From Candidatus Omnitrophota bacterium (GTDB lineage Bacteria; Omnitrophota; Gorgyraeia; Gygaellales; Profunditerraquicolaceae), in contig JAHKBC010000189.1 in NCBI GenBank assembly GCA_018825725.1, positions 1-8,373 on the forward strand: DNA of 8,373 nucleotides, read 5' to 3'. The position numbers and the translations under genes were made by a program. A model generated the notes under the pieces. The model was not told the DNA's origin and made no database searches. It saw only the letters and a list, made by a program, of their open reading frames with translations. Of the stretch, positions 4,546 through 8,373 are shown piece by piece; position 1 is the first letter of the stretch; every line of letters begins with the position of its first letter.

Positions 4546-7500
4546 ATGTATTTTAAGAGATTAGAGCTGGTGGGATTCAAGTCATTTATGGATAAGACAA
4601 CGCTTAATTTCGAACCAGGTGTAACTGCAGTGGTTGGGCCTAATGGCTGCGGAAAATCGAATATATTCGATGCCATCCGTTGGGTCCTGGGGGAACAGTC
4701 GGCTAAGTCTTTAAGAGGTTCTGATATGCAGGATGTAATTTTTAACGGCACAGATAATTATCCGGCCTTGAGTATGGCTGAGGTAAGCTTAACATTTTCT
4801 AATGAGGGCAGGTTCTTCAATATCGACCATCCCGAAGTTATGATAACACGCAGATTATTCCGGTCCGGAGAGAGCGAGTATCTTTTAAATAAATCCCAGG
4901 CCAGGCTTAAGGATATTATGGATATTCTCTTGGGTACGGGAGTCGGCGCAGAGAGTTATTCTATTGTTGCCCAGGGTAAGATTGACCTGGTTTTAAGCTC
5001 GAGGCCTGAAGAACGGCGTATCGTCTTTGATGAAGCCTCGGGGATTACCAAGTACAAAGCGCAAAAGAGAGAGACTATGCGCAGGCTTGAAGAGACAGAG
5101 CAGAATTTGTTGCGCATTAACGATATTATACAGGAAGTCCAGCGCTCAATAGGGCATCTTGAGCGCCAGGCTAATAAGGCCCGCAGGTATAAGGAATTAT
5201 TTGAAGATTTAAAAGTTAAAGAAATAAAATTATCCCATTTGCAAAAAGATAAATTATTAAAAAGCAGGCTTGAGATTTGTGCGGAATTGCAGAAAATTAA
5301 AGCCCAAGAACAGCAAATCCAGGCTGTGATTCAGGAGGAAGAAAACTCTCTTGTTTCCAGTAAGGAAGAACTTCAGGGCCTAGAAGAGAATATTTCCAGA
5401 ATCAGGAATCTTATTCTGAACTTGGATAATGTTATATTGAGGAATAACCAGCGTATAGGCCTTAATGAAGAAAGGGTTAAGGAGTTAGAAGATCAGAAAA
5501 GGTATTTTTCAGAACAGATTATTCAGGTACAAAAAAAGATTGCCCTGGGTGAGGAAAAGATAACTTTATTTAAGCAGGAACAGGCTGAGATTAAGGTTAT
5601 GATCTTGGAAAAAACTTCTCTTTTGCAGCTCAAGGAAGGGTGCTTGCATAACCTTATTCTAAATATAAAAGATTCATTGAATATGATCTCAAGCAGTAAA
5701 AACAGAGTAATGGATTTGGTAAGCGCTAGTGCGCAGGCAAAGAATGTGGTTGTTGACCTGCAATCAAGGGAACAGGTGCATCTGGCGCGCAAGAAGAGGC
5801 TGGATATCGAAGAAGCTAAAGTGGAGGGCGAGCGTCTGGAGGTTGTAGATTCATTAAATGTATTGGCTCAAGAGATTTTTAAAATTGAGAATAACCTGGG
5901 AAGCCTTAATCTCAAGATAATAAATTTGAATGATGAAACTGAGCGAGAAAATATATCCTTGGAAGTTATTAATAGCCAGATGGATAAACTAGAAGCAGAA
6001 AAGATCGCTCTGCAGTCACACCGTGAATTCCTGGAGAAGCTTAAAACCCAATATGAGGGCATAGATACCTCTATGAATGCGGTTATTTATTTGGATAAGC
6101 CCTTACAGGAGAACCTGAGTGGTTTAGTGGTGAAGATTAAGGAATACTTGAGCCTGGATGACCAGGATAAGCTGTGTCTGCCATTGGCCAGCCTAAAATT
6201 ATCTGCCGAGGCTAAGCCAATTGACCTGGATGCCAGAAAGGTGTCTGAGAGGATAACCAAGATTGAACAGGAAATTGCAGCTCTTATAAGCTTCAGACAA
6301 GAAAAACAACTGCATGTTCTGGATATAGAGAATAATATAAAAGGTTTAGATGAACAGCGCAAGGGTGAGGAATTAAAGTTAGCTAATAGTAAAACTATCC
6401 AGAAATCTACACAGGAGCAACTGGATAAGATTAAAGCCGAAGAAGAGGTAGTGGGTTTAGAACTGCAGGATGTGCAAGAGGCGCTGACTCAGCTTCAGCA
6501 AAAAATCATTCAATCCCAGGGTAGTTTTAATGAGCTTGATCTTGAACTCAAGACACTGGAAGGGTTGATTCATGAGGAACAGGAAAAGATAAGCCTGAAT
6601 AGTCATGAAAAAGAAGAGATTTCGGTTTCTATCGCCAAACTTAAAGCAGAGTTGGAACCATTAAATAAACGGGTTAATTCAGATGGTGCCGCCCTTATGG
6701 CTCTTGAAGAAGCTTTGCGCCAGGAGGAAGTTAGCCTAACCGGTCTTAACAATCAGGTATTTGAGGCGAAAGAAAAGCAGGAGTCATTAAAAAACCAGAG
6801 CAATGAGCTTAGCGAAGAAAATATTAAGACACAGATAAGCATGCAGGATCAAGCTCATTGCTTAAAAGGTGCGGAAACTAGATTCAATGAATTGTCCTCT
6901 GGACTGAACGACATTTTGCGAGGGATCCAAGAGAAGAAGAAGTTATTGGATACTTTTAAGGATAAGGCTTACGATATGCAAATGCAGCTCAAGGACATAG
7001 ATTTTAAAGTTCAAAGCGTAACTGAAAGGATTCAGCAGGCCTATAAGGTGGAGTTAGATAATCAACCTCAGGCCGAGGAAGCGCTTGATGAAGCATTGCT
7101 TCAGGCGGAGAGTGAAAAACTTAAAGAGAAGCTTGATAACTATGGCACGGTGAATCTGGTAGCGATTGAGGAGTACGACGAACTTAAAGAGCGCTACGAT
7201 TTTCTTACCCAGCAGCAGAATGACTTAGTGACTGCAAAGAGTTCGCTGCAAGATGCAATCCAGAAGATTAACCGAACTACGCGTAAAATGTTTCTTGAGA
7301 CATTTGAAAAGGTCAAGGTAGAATTTAAGAATTATTTCCGCCTGCTATTTAATGGAGGCGATGCCCAACTTTTTTTAATCGATGAAAATGATCCCCTGGA
7401 ATCGGGCATTGAAATTATTTGCCGTCCTCCTGGAAAAAAGCTGCAGAATGTATTGCTGTTGTCAGGGGGTGAGAAATCCATGGCTGCGATTGCGTTGATT

Positions 7501-7782
7501 TTTGCTATATTTAAAGTCAAGCCCGCGCCATTCTGTATCTTGGATGAGATTGATGCTGCTTTAGATGAGGTTAATGTTGATCGCTTTAGCAGGCTCTTTC
7601 AGGAATTTACCGGCGTATCCCAGTTTATAGTGATCACTCATAATAAGAGGACTATTATCAATGCCAATGTAATGTATGGCATTACTATGCAGAAATCAGG
7701 GGTTTCTCAGATTGTGTCTGTAAAATTCTCTGATCATAAAGAACAGAAAGTGGATAATCGGCAAGAGGTTGCTGCGGTTTAA
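4546..7782 (+). CDS. smc: Chromosome segregation ATPase SMC with reduced hinge
   Basis: Structural maintenance of chromosomes protein, which as a dimer with ScpA/ScpB (not in this window) compacts and segregates DNA. The N-terminal head has Walker A G-P-N-G-C-G-K-S-N (31-39) and the Q-loop region R-W-V-L-G-E-Q-S (45-52). Coiled coil runs from about 173 to 502 and again from about 563 to 860. The C-terminal head starts near G-T-V-N-L (867-871). It has the ABC signature L-S-G-G-E-K-S (972-978), Walker B I-L-D-E-I-D (998-1003) with D-loop A-L-D-E, and the H-loop I-T-H-N-K. At 1078 residues it is about 100 shorter than usual bacterial SMCs (about 1180). The deficit falls in the hinge, only about 60 residues (503-562) where roughly 150-170 are expected. 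The arms are full length and the frame is uninterrupted. The ATG is backed by a perfect SD and the gene is coupled to the HTH gene. It converges on the next gene across 23 bp with no clear terminator. Confidence 0.95.
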   Translation: MYFKRLELVGFKSFMDKTTLNFEPGVTAVVGPNGCGKSNIFDAIRWVLGEQSAKSLRGSDMQDVIFNGTDNYPALSMAEVSLTFSNEGRFFNIDHPEVMITRRLFRSGESEYLLNKSQARLKDIMDILLGTGVGAESYSIVAQGKIDLVLSSRPEERRIVFDEASGITKYKAQKRETMRRLEETEQNLLRINDIIQEVQRSIGHLERQANKARRYKELFEDLKVKEIKLSHLQKDKLLKSRLEICAELQKIKAQEQQIQAVIQEEENSLVSSKEELQGLEENISRIRNLILNLDNVILRNNQRIGLNEERVKELEDQKRYFSEQIIQVQKKIALGEEKITLFKQEQAEIKVMILEKTSLLQLKEGCLHNLILNIKDSLNMISSSKNRVMDLVSASAQAKNVVVDLQSREQVHLARKKRLDIEEAKVEGERLEVVDSLNVLAQEIFKIENNLGSLNLKIINLNDETERENISLEVINSQMDKLEAEKIALQSHREFLEKLKTQYEGIDTSMNAVIYLDKPLQENLSGLVVKIKEYLSLDDQDKLCLPLASLKLSAEAKPIDLDARKVSERITKIEQEIAALISFRQEKQLHVLDIENNIKGLDEQRKGEELKLANSKTIQKSTQEQLDKIKAEEEVVGLELQDVQEALTQLQQKIIQSQGSFNELDLELKTLEGLIHEEQEKISLNSHEKEEISVSIAKLKAELEPLNKRVNSDGAALMALEEALRQEEVSLTGLNNQVFEAKEKQESLKNQSNELSEENIKTQISMQDQAHCLKGAETRFNELSSGLNDILRGIQEKKKLLDTFKDKAYDMQMQLKDIDFKVQSVTERIQQAYKVELDNQPQAEEALDEALLQAESEKLKEKLDNYGTVNLVAIEEYDELKERYDFLTQQQNDLVTAKSSLQDAIQKINRTTRKMFLETFEKVKVEFKNYFRLLFNGGDAQLFLIDENDPLESGIEIICRPPGKKLQNVLLLSGGEKSMAAIALIFAIFKVKPAPFCILDEIDAALDEVNVDRFSRLFQEFTGVSQFIVITHNKRTIINANVMYGITMQKSGVSQIVSVKFSDHKEQKVDNRQEVAAV

Positions 7783-7805
7783 ATGGGGTCTATTGCACTA
7801 TAGGT

Positions 7806-8373
7806 CTAATAGCAGGTTTTATTCTTTCCGGTACGCTTGGCTTCATAAAGCTTCCTGTCCGAATAAGATATTAGTTCTGAGGGAGTTGACCCATCTTCGG
7901 GAAAAGAAGAAAGGCCTAGGCTTACAGTGAGCACCTTATGAGGGAGCACGTCTTGGTGAATAAAGGCATGTTTTCCAATTGTTTGCCTTAGGCGTTCAGC
8001 TATGGGCAGGGTTTCTCTCTTGTCAGTCTGCGGCAGAATTATAGCAAACTCCTCTCCGCCATACCTGCAGACAGAATCCATCTTACGAGATTGATTTTTT
8101 AATACTACCGCTAAATCTTTAAGTATTTTATCGCCCTCCTGATGCCCGAGGGAATCGTTATAAATCTTAAAGTCATCGATATCTATAAGCATAAGGGTAA
8201 ATTTGGCATTAGTGGCTTTTGATTTTTCAAGTTCCGCAGCCAACAAATACTGAAAATAACCATGGTTCCAGAGTTCGGTAAGGGAGTCAGAATTTACGCG
8301 GATGACTGTCTTCTCGTATAGCTGGGAGTTTTCGATAGCCAGTCCAGCCTGGTTAGCCAACATAATTAACATT
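7806..8373 (-). CDS. GAF-GGDEF diguanylate cyclase (5' truncated at right edge)
   Basis: C-terminal part of a diguanylate cyclase, which makes the second messenger c-di-GMP from two GTP. The first visible residues, L-A-N-Q-A-G-L-A-I-E-N-S-Q-L-Y-E, are the typical last helix of a GAF sensor domain, so the true start lies beyond the window. The ATG at its right end is internal or accidental. Counting from that ATG, the GGDEF domain covers about 28-185. It has the metal site D-I-D-D-F (64-68), substrate residue N72, inhibitory I-site R-K-M-D (96-99) exactly five residues before the catalytic motif, and G-G-E-E-F (105-109). All key residues for activity and product inhibition are present. It also has the usual S-L-G-L-S-S-F-P and Y-S-D-R-K-L-Y-E-A-K-R-T-G-K-N closing motifs. 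The gene is on the opposite strand from everything else here. The GAF ligand is unknown. Confidence 0.93.
   Translation of the reverse strand, partial: MLIMLANQAGLAIENSQLYEKTVIRVNSDSLTELWNHGYFQYLLAAELEKSKATNAKFTLMLIDIDDFKIYNDSLGHQEGDKILKDLAVVLKNQSRKMDSVCRYGGEEFAIILPQTDKRETLPIAERLRQTIGKHAFIHQDVLPHKVLTVSLGLSSFPEDGSTPSELISYSDRKLYEAKRTGKNKTCY

Noticed and set aside
6052..6231. Rad50/SbcC-type zinc hook in place of the hinge
   Set aside because: Only one cysteine and no C-x-x-C motif; head motifs are of the SMC type.
7783..7805. Bidirectional terminator between smc and the convergent cyclase gene
   Set aside because: Only a CTAT/ATAG 4-bp stem is possible, with no T tract; not supportable.

Overview
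The window is a stretch of low-GC bacterial chromosome with seven recognisable protein genes and one small membrane protein I cannot name. Six genes plus the small one lie on the + strand; the last gene, on the - strand, converges on them. The first and last genes are cut by the window edges. Several things suggest an anaerobic, Gram-negative-type uncultured bacterium: a periplasmic binding protein, an electron transfer flavoprotein with a fused 2x[4Fe-4S] domain, GGDEF signalling proteins, and weak or absent Shine-Dalgarno (SD) sequences at most starts. The overall flavour recalls candidate phyla of the PVC/Omnitrophota type, but that is an impression and not a demonstrated assignment.

Left part (1-2695): the C-terminal part of an ABC transporter substrate-binding protein (TrpX/ABC_sub_bind family), followed by etfB and etfA. 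EtfB and EtfA form the heterodimeric electron transfer flavoprotein. Here EtfA carries an N-terminal ferredoxin-like domain with eight cysteines, as in ETFs that exchange electrons with ferredoxin. The etfB-etfA junction is filled by a striking degenerate tandem repeat with a period of exactly 10 bp. It starts in the last codon of etfB and stops 2 bp before the etfA start, so etfA has no SD.

Middle part (2696-4347): a 133-residue membrane protein of unknown function. It is followed by a two-domain signalling protein (receiver plus GGDEF-like) in which both active sites are degenerate. Next comes a 244-bp AT-rich gap with a 12-bp palindrome and a textbook sigma70-type promoter. That promoter's -35 box sits in the loop of a perfect 9-bp inverted repeat.

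Right part (4348-8373): the promoter faces a 60-residue helix-turn-helix protein, whose stop codon overlaps the strong SD of smc, so the two very probably form an operon. The SMC ATPase has all its head motifs and full-length coiled-coil arms. Its hinge, however, is reduced to about 60 residues, which is the most unusual protein-level feature here. The window ends with the 3' part of a GAF-GGDEF diguanylate cyclase with intact catalytic and inhibitory sites, in contrast to the dead paralogue-like protein upstream.

I see no CRISPR array, transposon, tRNA, rRNA or phage genes. The best candidates for something undescribed are the reduced-hinge SMC with its HTH-controlled operon, the 10-bp repeat array, and the double-degenerate receiver/GGDEF protein.
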